The position numbers and the translations under genes were made by a program. From assembly GCA_938018005.1 (NCBI GenBank), contig CALIJG010000024.1, forward strand, positions 1 through 42,666: DNA of 42,666 bases. Direction: 5' to 3'. The DNA comes from an uncultured Candidatus Saccharibacteria bacterium (GTDB lineage: Bacteria; Patescibacteriota; Saccharimonadia; Saccharimonadales; Saccharimonadaceae). Under the pieces are notes generated by a model. The model saw nothing but the letters and a program-made list of their open reading frames with translations, ran no database searches and was not told the origin of the DNA. Positions 32,410 to 40,294 of this stretch are shown here, in pieces; the first letter of the stretch is position 1, and each line of letters begins with the position of its first letter.

Positions 32410-32979
32410 GTGAGAAATCCTGAGCAGAAAAAATCGGAGAAGCCTGATACGCATCATGTATCTCGCCTAAGAGAAGTGGCGAGTGTGGGGCTGACGGCCC
32501 TGCGCTATGGTGGCGTAGAATATATTGCACGGCAGGCCCGTGATGGTAAGCCGATTGGCCTTGCTCTTGCAGCTTTTATGGCAGCTGATGTCGCTGATGG
32601 GCAAATTCTTGATGATACGCCACTGCGCCGTGTGACTGACGGTGTGGTGGATACAGCCGCTGTGGTACGCGTGATGTATGAGCTAGGCAAGCGCTACCCT
32701 GAGGCGCGAGCGGGGATTGCTGCTGTTGCGCTCGGGCAGGCAGCAACTGGCGTAGCCAATGCTTACCACCTGGCAAAAACTGGTGAAGTGACCAAAGGTG
32801 GGCGCTACAAACGAGCCGCTAATATCGCTACGGCGACGCTTGCCATTGTAGCGGCACATGGTAATCCAAGGCGGACGCGCTTCGCAGGCGGTATAGCGGC
32901 TGGCGTTGTTGCAGCCACAACAGTACCGCACCTACGTGGAATTGGCAAGCCGACTGGCAAACAAGTTCGTCGATTGTAA
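32410..32979 (+). CDS. Small membrane-associated protein with degenerate CDP-alcohol phosphotransferase-like motif
   Basis: The 189 aa have several moderately hydrophobic Ala-rich helices. The segment ADVADGQILDD...VTDGVVD spaces D, D-G and D like the CDP-alcohol phosphotransferase signature DxxDGxxARx8GxxxDxxxD. The AR pair is replaced by LD and the final Asp by Val, so normal catalysis would not be expected. The start is GTG at 32410, the only early start in frame; the first ATG would drop 56 residues. It lies between two HD paralogues. Function unknown; the family link is tentative. Confidence 0.55.
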   Translation: MRNPEQKKSEKPDTHHVSRLREVASVGLTALRYGGVEYIARQARDGKPIGLALAAFMAADVADGQILDDTPLRRVTDGVVDTAAVVRVMYELGKRYPEARAGIAAVALGQAATGVANAYHLAKTGEVTKGGRYKRAANIATATLAIVAAHGNPRRTRFAGGIAAGVVAATTVPHLRGIGKPTGKQVRRL

Positions 32980-33070
32980 TAAGCATGGGCGAGAGTTTAG
33001 ATTATATTTTGCCTACGTTTCAAGCTTGGTTGAGTACTATTGTGAATCTATTGAGGACTAGCCCCCTCTG

Positions 33071-33099
33071 TTGACAATAGATAGAATGGCTTGTATAAT
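33071..33099 (+). promoter_or_regulatory. Consensus promoter of second HD gene
   Basis: TTGACA (33071-33076), 17-nt spacer and TATAAT (33094-33099) are perfect consensus. The -10 ends 9 nt before ATG 33109, so the mRNA has almost no leader. An in-frame TTG at 33091 lies in the promoter. Confidence 0.88.
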
Positions 33100-33108
33100 G
33101 GTGAAATT

Positions 33109-33837
33109 ATGTGTAATAAAAACCACTACCTTGGGTCTACTCCTGAGCTTAAGACGAAGAAAGACCCAGAGAATTATAACGATGCTTTTTGTAAGTCGGC
33201 AGATCGTGCCTGTAAGCGCTACCCCGAGCTACCTTACCACCACCCTGGACACATGAAAGATGTAATGCAAGCAGTTAGCGAGCTTGTGGAGCTTTTGCCT
33301 GGTGATGGCTATCAGCGGGTTATCGACCCATGGCAAGAATCCTTGCTTGTATTAGCAGCAGCCTGGCATGATGCTGGTTTTGATGAAAAGGCAGCTCAAG
33401 AATATCCGACAAAAGAAGAATATGCAAGTGCACTCCTACTAAAAGACATAGAGGATAACGGGATTGAACTAGACGATAGCGATAAGGCTTTTCTCGATCG
33501 AGCTATCAAGGGTACAATTATGGTGCCCGCACTCCAGCAACGTGATACGCCCGAGGCGAAGCTGCTCCATTACGCTGATATGGCCTATATGACAGCTGAT
33601 TGGGAGACATTCTGGCACGGTGCCGAGGCGTTCCATCATGAGGAGCATCCGGATATGTCGTGGGAGGACTTCCAGCAGTTTGAGGCAGATTTCTTGCCAA
33701 AATATATGAAGTCATTAAGGGATGACTTTCAATCACTTGGTATTGCTGAGGACGAAATCCAAAAACGATTGGATACTCTTGAATCTCACCTTAAGCGCAT
33801 TATGAAAAAGGCCAACCCGTGGCCCAGCTCAGCTTAG
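33109..33837 (+). CDS. HD-superfamily phosphohydrolase, paralogue 2
   Basis: The 242 aa carry the same metal-ligand pattern as the gene at 31702: YHHPGHMKD, AAWHDAGFD and LLHYADMAYM. The protein starts MCNKNHYLG, has a longer N-terminal region and ends with a charged helix. The start follows from the consensus promoter directly upstream. Probably arose by duplication of, or together with, the other copy; the two differ enough for distinct substrates. Substrate unknown. Confidence 0.82.
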   Translation: MCNKNHYLGSTPELKTKKDPENYNDAFCKSADRACKRYPELPYHHPGHMKDVMQAVSELVELLPGDGYQRVIDPWQESLLVLAAAWHDAGFDEKAAQEYPTKEEYASALLLKDIEDNGIELDDSDKAFLDRAIKGTIMVPALQQRDTPEAKLLHYADMAYMTADWETFWHGAEAFHHEEHPDMSWEDFQQFEADFLPKYMKSLRDDFQSLGIAEDEIQKRLDTLESHLKRIMKKANPWPSSA

Positions 33838-33852
33838 TTTGTAAATAGAACA

Positions 33853-33899
33853 ATGACAACAAGTATCTCCTCACTTATAATAAAACGAGAGGAGGTGAT
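33853..33899 (+). promoter_or_regulatory. Promoter with near-perfect Shine-Dalgarno of HIT gene
   Basis: ATGACA (33853-33858), 17-nt spacer and TATAAT (33876-33881), then AGGAGGTGAT (33890-33899), a 10-nt match to the complement of the usual 16S rRNA 3' end. The predicted transcript starts about where this site begins, so the leader is little more than the ribosome-binding site. It selects ATG 33904 over an upstream in-frame ATG that lies in the promoter. Confidence 0.75.
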
Positions 33900-33903
33900 A
33901 AAA

Positions 33904-34371
33904 ATGAAAAACTGCGACATTTGCCCATTTGTGGCAGAGCAAACAATTGATGACCCGGCGGTGGTCATGCAAACTGATCGATGGAATGTGGTGCTCGATC
34001 GCAATCAACTATATCTTGGCAAGGGGTTTGTGACGCTACGTGAACATAAATCGTCGCTTGGGGAGCTCGATGAGACTGACTGGCGCGAACTCCACGAGGT
34101 GATCCGCAGCATGGAGCACGCAATTACCCAGGCATTTGGTGCAGACGTGTGCAACTGGGAATGCCTGATGAACAATGCCGTCAAGGCTGGGCAGTCGACC
34201 CATGTGCACTGGCACCTCTACCCACGCTACGTTGGTGGCACACACTTTGCGGGAGAGGATTTTCCTGACCCAAAGTGGCCACGGCATCTAGAGAGTGGTG
34301 AGCACCGCGTGAGTGAGGAGCTATTTGGTAAGATTGTCCTTGCGGTGCAAGAGAACTTACCACAGTCTTAA
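33904..34371 (+). CDS. HIT-family nucleotide hydrolase
   Basis: A 155-aa histidine-triad protein. The HIT motif H-V-H-W-H follows QST and leads into LYPRY, and the N-terminal CDICPF pair of Cys may bind zinc as in many HIT proteins. Members hydrolyse nucleotide conjugates such as AMP-amides or dinucleoside polyphosphates. Substrate not readable. It has the strongest ribosome-binding site in the window. Confidence 0.9.
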   Translation: MKNCDICPFVAEQTIDDPAVVMQTDRWNVVLDRNQLYLGKGFVTLREHKSSLGELDETDWRELHEVIRSMEHAITQAFGADVCNWECLMNNAVKAGQSTHVHWHLYPRYVGGTHFAGEDFPDPKWPRHLESGEHRVSEELFGKIVLAVQENLPQS

Positions 34372-34454
34372 GGTAACCAGCGGAAGTAATACAAGATACT
34401 TTATCTATCTTCGTAAAAGAATTGCTTAGATAATTCATCATGCATCACCAATGC

Positions 34455-34460
34455 TATAAT
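34455..34460 (+). promoter_or_regulatory. -10 box of leaderless ruvB
   Basis: TATAAT ends exactly 6 nt before the ATG at 34467. A longer in-frame reading from 34440 would overlap this box. Confidence 0.7.
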
Positions 34461-34466
34461 AAACCT

Positions 34467-35474
34467 ATGGCGATAGAACGAATTGTTGATACCAGTAGCC
34501 ACGCGGATGATAGCGAGGAGCAGCGCATTGAGGTGACGCTGCGACCACAGCGCTTTGCAGAGTATGTGGGGCAGGAGCGACTGAAGAAGAATTTGCAATT
34601 GGCAATTGCGGCAGCCAAGAAGCGTGGTGAGCCGATCGACCATGTCTTGCTCTATGGCCCACCTGGCCTCGGCAAGACAACGATGGCGGCGGTGATTGCC
34701 AACGAGATGGGGGCTGGCTTGCGAGTCACCAGTGGCCCGGCGATCGAGAAAGCAGGCGACTTAGCATCGATCTTGACCAACCTCAACGATGGTGATGTGT
34801 TGTTTATCGACGAGATTCACCGCTTGGGGCGGGCCGTGGAAGAGATTTTATACTCAGCGATGGAGGATTTTAAGCTCGATATCGTCATTGGCAAAGGGCC
34901 AGCGGCCCGCAGTGTCCGGCTCGACCTACCGCGCTTTACAGTGATTGGCGCGACGACACGGACGGGGAGCCTTGCAGCGCCACTGCGCGACCGATTTGGG
35001 CATATCTATCGTTTGGAGTTTTACACTCCAGAGGAGATTGCGCAGATTATCACGCGGGCAGCGACTATCCTCGAGACGCGCATCAAGCCAGAGGCGTCGC
35101 GATTACTCTCCACGAGGGCGCGCCTCACACCGCGGATTGCTAATCGCTTGCTTAAGCGGGTGCGTGACTATGCGGATGTAAACGGCGATGGTATTATTGA
35201 TGTAGCAACGACAACACAAGCGCTAACCCTGCTGGAAGTCGACGAGCTTGGCCTCGACCCAGCCGATCGTAACCTGCTACTCTCGATGCTCGATACCTAT
35301 GGCGATAGCCCGGTTGGCCTGACGACAATTGCTGCTCTGACAGGTGATGAGACAACGACAATCGAAGACTTCTATGAGCCATATCTCCTGCAGATTGGTT
35401 TTATTGAGCGAACGCCGCGAGGCCGGCGGGTGACACCACGGGCACGACAGCATCTTAGCCGCGCAATGGAGTAA
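34467..35474 (+). CDS. ruvB: Holliday junction branch migration ATPase RuvB
   Basis: A 335-aa AAA+ motor. Walker A is YGPPGLGKTT and Walker B is FIDEIHRL. The sensor region GATTRTGSLAAPLRDRFG and the C-terminal winged helix (about 255-335) with GLTTIAAL and GFIERTPRGR are all present. Length and motifs are standard. It drives branch migration with RuvA, and RuvC resolves the junction. Secure. Confidence 0.98.
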   Translation: MAIERIVDTSSHADDSEEQRIEVTLRPQRFAEYVGQERLKKNLQLAIAAAKKRGEPIDHVLLYGPPGLGKTTMAAVIANEMGAGLRVTSGPAIEKAGDLASILTNLNDGDVLFIDEIHRLGRAVEEILYSAMEDFKLDIVIGKGPAARSVRLDLPRFTVIGATTRTGSLAAPLRDRFGHIYRLEFYTPEEIAQIITRAATILETRIKPEASRLLSTRARLTPRIANRLLKRVRDYADVNGDGIIDVATTTQALTLLEVDELGLDPADRNLLLSMLDTYGDSPVGLTTIAALTGDETTTIEDFYEPYLLQIGFIERTPRGRRVTPRARQHLSRAME

Positions 35475-35504
35475 GAGGCATGAGGTGATGAGCCGAAGAT
35501 ATGC

Positions 35505-35510
35505 TACAAT
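35505..35510 (+). promoter_or_regulatory. -10 box of leaderless 35517 gene
   Basis: TACAAT ends exactly 6 nt before the ATG at 35517. Confidence 0.6.
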
Positions 35511-35516
35511 ATACCC

Positions 35517-36281
35517 ATGAATTCACAACGATTGCAACGCAATGATCCACCACGGCCCGTCGCCTATGATGTCGATGGTAACCCACTCTATGCCGAGCCA
35601 CCCACAGCACCACGCGCGAGCAGCACACTCTACGATGTGAGCGGCAAAGAAGGTGCTCCTCACTACCATGCGCCGCGCCCAGAAGCGAACCTGCCACGGA
35701 TGTCATCAGAAGTGCGCCGCCGCCATGATGAATCAGTTATGGCCTTCCCGAATCTCAATCTGAGCGAGCAAGAATACATCATTAGTGTGGTGCGTCGCCA
35801 CCCGATTGGTATGCTGCCAGCGATTGTTATGTCGACCTTGATGACAAGCATTGTCCTGGCATTGATGTTTAATTACGATTATATTTTTGACCTCCTCCAC
35901 CTGCCAGCTTCTGCCTCTGGGTCATTTATGTTGCTGTGTATGGCGCTCATCTTGGCCTTTATTCTTGGTGGCTATGTGTCGGTCTGGGTTTATACGCGCA
36001 ATATGTTTTATCTAACAAATGAGAGTGTTATCCAAGAGATCCAGACCAGTATTTTTTCACACACCGAGCAAACGGTTAGTCTAATGAATATTGAAGATGC
36101 CAGCTACAACCAGCGTGGTGTCCTCCAAGCGATGTTTAATTATGGCTCAATTCGCCTTAGTACGGAGGGTGACGAGACGACCTATCGCTTCTCATTCGTA
36201 GCCAACCCCAAGCAAGAAATCGCGACGCTTAATAACGCAGTAGAGGACTTCAAGAACGGCCGGCCAGTGGCAAATGACTAA
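35517..36281 (+). CDS. Membrane protein with bacterial PH-like (DUF304-type) domain
   Basis: The 254 aa have a long hydrophilic, proline-rich N-terminus (1-80), two membrane helices (about 98-118 and 138-160) and a C-terminal domain resembling bacterial PH-like (YdbS/DUF304) domains: NMFYLTNESVIQE..., then the polar strand region with TEQTVSLMNIEDASYNQ and YGSIRLSTEGDETTYRF. The role is unknown; such proteins are envelope-associated. Confidence 0.75.
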   Translation: MNSQRLQRNDPPRPVAYDVDGNPLYAEPPTAPRASSTLYDVSGKEGAPHYHAPRPEANLPRMSSEVRRRHDESVMAFPNLNLSEQEYIISVVRRHPIGMLPAIVMSTLMTSIVLALMFNYDYIFDLLHLPASASGSFMLLCMALILAFILGGYVSVWVYTRNMFYLTNESVIQEIQTSIFSHTEQTVSLMNIEDASYNQRGVLQAMFNYGSIRLSTEGDETTYRFSFVANPKQEIATLNNAVEDFKNGRPVAND

Positions 36282-36302
36282 TGTGAGCAGCGTTGATGAT
36301 AA

Positions 36303-36333
36303 AACACCGAGCAGACAAGGCTCGGTGTTTTTG
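36303..36333. terminator. Bidirectional terminator
   Basis: AACACCGAGC (36303-36312) pairs with GCTCGGTGTT (36320-36329) around AGACAAG. T-runs follow on both strands (TTTTT on plus, TTTTATC on minus), serving the convergent PH-like and pilin genes. Confidence 0.9.
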
Positions 36334-36353
36334 CATATCTATACAATAGAGAT

Positions 36354-36752
36354 TTAGGTATTATTGCGGTTGGTCTTGGTGTAGTCTGCCTCACGTTCTA
36401 AGTTGGCGGTGAGTTTGTAGCCTTTACACTGGTTGTCGGTGGTGCAGTCGGTGCCACTGTAGTGGTAGCTAGACTGGGCGCTGCCAAGCTTGTGGCCATT
36501 TGGATCGGTAAAGAGCGATGGGTCAACCGAGCGCAGTGTCTTGCTATCGATCGTGTTGGGGTAGTGGTTATTTTTCTCAAAATACACTTCTTCCAGGCTA
36601 TAGTACATCGCGTTAATGGCGGTTTTGCGCTGGTTGTCGCGCTGCGTCGCTTCGGTCGCGATTTTCTCGCTGAAAAAGAGCCAGCTGCCCGTTGCAAGGA
36701 GAGCGATCACAACGATGAGCTCAATAACGGTAAATCCTTTACGTGCCTTCAT
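36354..36752 (-). CDS. Type IV pilin-like protein
   Basis: The 132 aa have a class III signal peptide: MKARKG then F7TVIEL, with Glu at +5 (E11), and a hydrophobic helix to about residue 27. Prepilin peptidase should cut after G6. The C-terminal domain includes a Cys pair (DC-x6-C) as in pilin D-loops. It stands alone near recA; no peptidase, ATPase or other pilus genes are in this window. It could serve DNA uptake with ComEC, or surface attachment. Confidence 0.88.
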   Translation of the reverse strand: MKARKGFTVIELIVVIALLATGSWLFFSEKIATEATQRDNQRKTAINAMYYSLEEVYFEKNNHYPNTIDSKTLRSVDPSLFTDPNGHKLGSAQSSYHYSGTDCTTDNQCKGYKLTANLEREADYTKTNRNNT

Positions 36753-36758
36753 GGTGTT

Positions 36759-36764
36759 ATTATA
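36759..36764 (-). promoter_or_regulatory. -10 box of leaderless pilin gene
   Basis: Minus-strand TATAAT (plus ATTATA) ends exactly 6 nt before the ATG at 36750-36752. Confidence 0.7.
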
Positions 36765-36926
36765 GCATGTCTACCACGAAAATTTCTTTAGAAGATTGTT
36801 GCTGTTTCGTACTCCACATTGATAGAGCAGTGGAAGCTGGAGGCTAATAAAAATAAATAAATCGGTGATATTGATTCTTCGTAAATACAAACTAATCTCC
36901 ACGCGGACAACGGCAAGAGATTCTGG

Positions 36927-36950
36927 TATAATAAATTCTTGAAGGAGAGG
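36927..36950 (+). promoter_or_regulatory. recA -10 box and ribosome-binding site
   Basis: TATAAT (36927-36932) and AAGGAGAGG (36942-36950) precede ATG 36957. No LexA-type palindrome is evident. The Shine-Dalgarno site selects this start over an in-frame reading from 36939. Confidence 0.65.
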
Positions 36951-36956
36951 GGACAT

Positions 36957-37979
36957 ATGACCAAACAATCGAATACGACACAAACTACAGACGACGGCAA
37001 GCTCAAAGCGCTTGGCCTCGCAATGGATCAGATTACAAAACAATTTGGCGATGGTGCCATTATGAAACTTGGTGAATTCCATCAGGCAGATGTAGCGGTG
37101 ATTCCGTCTGGCTCGCTGAGCCTCGATCTTGCGCTGGGCGGCGGCTACCCCAAGGGGCGCATTATCGAGATTTATGGGCCAGAGAGTAGTGGTAAGACGA
37201 CGCTGACGCTGCATGCTATTGCTGAGATTCAGAAGCAGGGTGGCACAGCGGCCTTTGTTGACGCTGAGCATGCGCTCGACCCGAGCTATGCCAAGAAGCT
37301 TGGCGTCGATACAGATAACCTTTTGGTGTCGCAGCCAGATAATGGTGAGCAGGCGTTGGAGATTACGGAGACGCTGGTGCGGTCGAACGCCGTTGACCTT
37401 ATTGTCGTAGACTCGGTGGCAGCACTAACACCCCAAGCCGAAATTGATGGTGATATGGGTGACTCGCATATGGGTCTCCAGGCTCGCTTGATGAGCCAAG
37501 CACTGCGTAAGTTAACGGGGATTATCAACAAGAGCAAAGCAACCGTTATTTTCATCAACCAGATCCGTATGAAGATCGGTGTGATGTTTGGCAACCCCGA
37601 GACGACAACAGGTGGTAATGCGCTCAAGTTCTATGCCTCGCAGCGGGTGGATATACGCCGGATTGGGCAGATCAAAGTGGGTGATGACATTCGCGGTAAC
37701 CGCACGAAGGTAAAGGTGGTCAAAAACAAGATTGCGCCGCCCTTCCGCGTTGCCGAGTTCGACATTATGTATAATGAAGGCATTTCTAAGACTGGCGACA
37801 TTCTGGATTTGGCAGCTACGCACGGCATTGTTGAAAAATCTGGTGCCTTTTACAAATATAACGGCGAGACCATCGGTCAGGGTCGCGATAAAACTAAATT
37901 GTATCTGAAAGAAAATCCTGAGGTTCTGGCGGAAATTGACCAGAAAGTTCGCGATAACGTAAAAGAAGGAGAAAACTAA
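36957..37979 (+). CDS. recA: Recombinase RecA
   Basis: The 340 aa carry Walker A GPESSGKTT, the MDQITKQFG N-terminal helix, IPSGSLSLDLALGGGYPKGR, Walker B LIVVDSVAAL, loop L1 EIDGDMGDSHMGLQARLMSQALRK region and loop L2 INQIRMKIGVMFGNPETTTGGNALKFYAS region. All essential parts are present. It catalyses strand exchange and would act with RuvABC and, during DNA uptake, with ComEC. The 3' end overlaps the next gene by one base (TAATG). Secure. Confidence 0.99.
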   Translation: MTKQSNTTQTTDDGKLKALGLAMDQITKQFGDGAIMKLGEFHQADVAVIPSGSLSLDLALGGGYPKGRIIEIYGPESSGKTTLTLHAIAEIQKQGGTAAFVDAEHALDPSYAKKLGVDTDNLLVSQPDNGEQALEITETLVRSNAVDLIVVDSVAALTPQAEIDGDMGDSHMGLQARLMSQALRKLTGIINKSKATVIFINQIRMKIGVMFGNPETTTGGNALKFYASQRVDIRRIGQIKVGDDIRGNRTKVKVVKNKIAPPFRVAEFDIMYNEGISKTGDILDLAATHGIVEKSGAFYKYNGETIGQGRDKTKLYLKENPEVLAEIDQKVRDNVKEGEN

Positions 37980-38503
37980 TGCGCGCAGCAGATACTGCAT
38001 ATCCAGTCGAAAAACATATGGCGTCAGTTAGCCTCGTCTTTGATGATGAGCAAAACGCGTATCTTCGCGAGTTGTCAGAAACAATGAACCTTGACTTTGG
38101 TGAGTTTATCCCACACGTGACACTGATTAATGTGACTGAGCAGGATATGCCACGTCTCAAAGCAGCCGCTGCGGCGCTACCCGTCCTCGATAAGTTGGTG
38201 CTTGATGGAGTTAATTTCCTGCCAGATAAAGCGGGCAACTGTGTTTGGGTGGAGCTGCGCACGCAGAAAACTGCCTGGATGGTTGAGGCGCGCCAGCAAT
38301 TACTCGCGGCACTGGATGGTATTCATCCGGGGCTGGATGTCGATGGCTTCCGCCCGCACATCACGCTTGGTTGCGTCGAGGCTGGTACGCTTGACGACGT
38401 TAATACGAGCGCTATTCCAGGGCAACTACCGGTCATCACCGAGCCGCGTGCTGCTGCTTGCTACAACGGCGTGCATGGCAAGGTGGTCGAGGTAGTCGAG
38501 TAA
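37979..38503 (+). CDS. 2H phosphoesterase / LigT-like protein
   Basis: A 174-aa protein with two HxTx motifs of the 2H superfamily: PHVTLI (about residue 41-46) and PHITLG (about 123-128). The family covers RNA 2',3'-cyclic phosphodiesterases (LigT/ThpR). The start codon overlaps the recA stop (TAATG), with AAGGAG upstream, so it is coupled to recA. Co-expression with recA is unusual for an RNA enzyme; it may process cyclic-phosphate ends made by RNA damage. Confidence 0.82.
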   Translation: MRAADTAYPVEKHMASVSLVFDDEQNAYLRELSETMNLDFGEFIPHVTLINVTEQDMPRLKAAAAALPVLDKLVLDGVNFLPDKAGNCVWVELRTQKTAWMVEARQQLLAALDGIHPGLDVDGFRPHITLGCVEAGTLDDVNTSAIPGQLPVITEPRAAACYNGVHGKVVEVVE

Positions 38504-38536
38504 CCTCTGCCAGTAGCGAGCTCACCGTCTTCGCGT

Positions 38537-38542
38537 TATAAT
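38537..38542 (+). promoter_or_regulatory. -10 box before the broken recX
   Basis: TATAAT ends exactly 6 nt before the ATG at 38549, the same layout as at the intact recX (41391-41396). Confidence 0.65.
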
Positions 38543-38548
38543 ATTTTT

Positions 38549-39061
38549 ATGAAAATCACTGATATCTCGCTTCAGGCTCGCGATAACAACCGCGTTAATG
38601 TGAGTGTTGATGGCGTATACAGCTTCAGTTTGGATATCGCTCAGGTGACTGACTTAAATATTAAGGTCGGCCGTGAATTGAGTGATGGGGAGTTGGAAGA
38701 GCTGCAAGAAGAGAGCCAATTTGGCAAGCTGTATATGCGAGCACTTGCATATTGCTTGCGGCGACCACATTCAGTTAAGGAAGTCAGGGATTATCTATGG
38801 CGAAAAACCCAGCCAGCGCTTCGTAAGAGGCAAACTGGTATGAATAATCCTGTGGTCTATTCAGAGCGGGTGGCGTCGCGAGTGCTGAGTAAGCTCCAGC
38901 AGAAAGCATATGTTAATGACGAAGCGTTTGCGCGGTGATAGGTGGAAAATCGTCAGCTCAGCAAAGGCGTAAGTCGGCGTAAATTGACGGCTGAGCTGAC
39001 TCGCCTAGCGCAGCACATGCGAAAAGTAGTAACTGATATAAAGAACAACACACAGGAGTAA
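38549..39061 (+). pseudogene. recX copy broken by two adjacent stop codons
   Basis: Residues 1-129 match the recX at 41403 (KITDISLQARDNNRVNVS versus ALTAQVRNADRVNV; FGKLYMRAL versus FGKLYARAL; DEAFA). The frame then meets TGA (38936-38938) and TAG (38939-38941), exactly where the intact copy has Trp-Trp (AQWWVENR). Reading continues in frame after the stops with VENRQLSKGVSRRKL, as in the other copy (VENRHQSKGVSRRKL), to TAA at 39059-39061, where the tail is short and divergent. So two single G-to-A changes in TGG TGG explain the break. A 129-aa truncated product could still be made from the intact promoter. Confidence 0.88.
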
Positions 39062-39064
39062 GTG

Positions 39065-39613
39065 ATGCATAATGATCTATGGCAGAGTTATCGCCCAAAT
39101 GGAGCGCCAAAACAGGGTGAAGGCCTTGCCCGCAAAGACATAACCAAGGATACTATTGTTGCGGCAGCACATGTTTGGTTGTGGCGGCGTAGTAGCGATG
39201 GTGGGTGTGACATATTGCTCCAGCGCCGGTCTGACCAGGTCAAAAACTGGCCAGGTTATTGGGATATTTCGGCAGCAGGGCACGTGAGCCTTGGCGAAAC
39301 ACCGCTTGATGCGGCACTGCGTGAGGCTCAAGAAGAAATTGGTATGACGTTTGATACTTCTCGAGTGAAGTTTATTGGAAGTTTGCCAAAGCGCAAATCA
39401 GCGTATAGTGAGTTTCACTTTGTTTATATCTATGAATATCACGATGAGCCGCTCGATATGGTTGATGGTGAAGCGGCAGCACTGCGCTGGGTACCGTATG
39501 ACACATTCCGTCAGATGATCGAGCAGCCAGAAGATGTGATGCTTGTGCCGCATCGGCCACTCTATTTTGCACTGTTAATGGAAGAACTAGGACGAATATC
39601 GCGCGAGTCATGA
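39065..39613 (+). CDS. NUDIX hydrolase
   Basis: The 182 aa have the NUDIX box GHVSLGETPLDAALREAQEE-IG (about 80-102). The surrounding motif (DQVKNWPGYWDIS, upstream LLQRRS) resembles the isopentenyl-diphosphate isomerase-like NUDIX branch. It hydrolyses a nucleoside diphosphate derivative or related compound; substrate unknown. The start at 39065 uses the GGAG (39055-39058) in the tail of the recX pseudogene; a GTG one codon earlier abuts the stop. Confidence 0.88.
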   Translation: MHNDLWQSYRPNGAPKQGEGLARKDITKDTIVAAAHVWLWRRSSDGGCDILLQRRSDQVKNWPGYWDISAAGHVSLGETPLDAALREAQEEIGMTFDTSRVKFIGSLPKRKSAYSEFHFVYIYEYHDEPLDMVDGEAAALRWVPYDTFRQMIEQPEDVMLVPHRPLYFALLMEELGRISRES

Positions 39614-39679
39614 AATAGGGGTAGAAAAAAGACCAAGGCAACGAGTCTAGAGTTGACACCAGAGGAGTAAAAATAAAGC

Positions 39680-40294
39680 ATGGATATCGAAAACCACTAC
39701 AGAAACGACACTCCGTTTACCCGGGCAATCATCCTCCATGGACGACCAGACTATGACGAGTACTATAATATCCAGGGTGACAGCTCAAGCAACTCACATT
39801 GGTTGCCTTGGCTTCAGCAACAACTCTTGATACGTGGGATACTAACGCAAACACCTGAGATGCCTCGCCCATACGAGCCACGCTACGAGGCATGGTGTCA
39901 GGAATTTGCCCATCTGCCAGTGGATGAGCGCACATTGCTAGTGGGTCATAGTTGTGGTGGAGGTTTTTTGCTTCGTTGGTTGAGTGAGGGAAACTGCCGT
40001 GTTGGCCGGGTCGTACTGGTGGCACCGTGGCTGGATGTTGAGGGAGAGGCAGGAGATTTCTTTCGCTTTGCACTCGACCGCCAGATTGATCGCAAAGCAG
40101 TGCACGGCATTGATGTGCTCTACTCTACTAATGACTACCCACACTTACAAAGCTCCACAGCAAAGCTCCGCTGTGAGCTACCCCAGCTACGCTACCATCG
40201 ATTTGTCGACTATGGCCACTTTACCTTCAGCGCGATGCAGACGCGAGCGTTTCCAGGGCTGATAGAGATTTGTTTAGAAGAGGAGAAGAAATGA
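39680..40294 (+). CDS. Alpha/beta hydrolase (RBBP9/YdeN-like)
   Basis: The 204 aa start the fold with AIILHGRPDYDEYY and have the nucleophile elbow GHSCGGGFLLRWL (Ser near residue 92). The late acid/His region is DVLYSTNDYPH and YGHFTF. Length and motifs fit the small RBBP9/YdeN serine hydrolase family. GAGGAG lies about 12 nt before the start. The next gene overlaps its stop (ATGA). Substrate unknown. Confidence 0.85.
   Translation: MDIENHYRNDTPFTRAIILHGRPDYDEYYNIQGDSSSNSHWLPWLQQQLLIRGILTQTPEMPRPYEPRYEAWCQEFAHLPVDERTLLVGHSCGGGFLLRWLSEGNCRVGRVVLVAPWLDVEGEAGDFFRFALDRQIDRKAVHGIDVLYSTNDYPHLQSSTAKLRCELPQLRYHRFVDYGHFTFSAMQTRAFPGLIEICLEEEKK

Noticed and set aside
38936..38941. Alternative genetic code or readthrough, since TGA and TAG replace Trp-Trp
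   Set aside because: No other intact gene in the window needs an in-frame TGA or TAG as sense, and Patescibacteria with recoded TGA read it as Gly, not Trp. A damaged copy is simpler.
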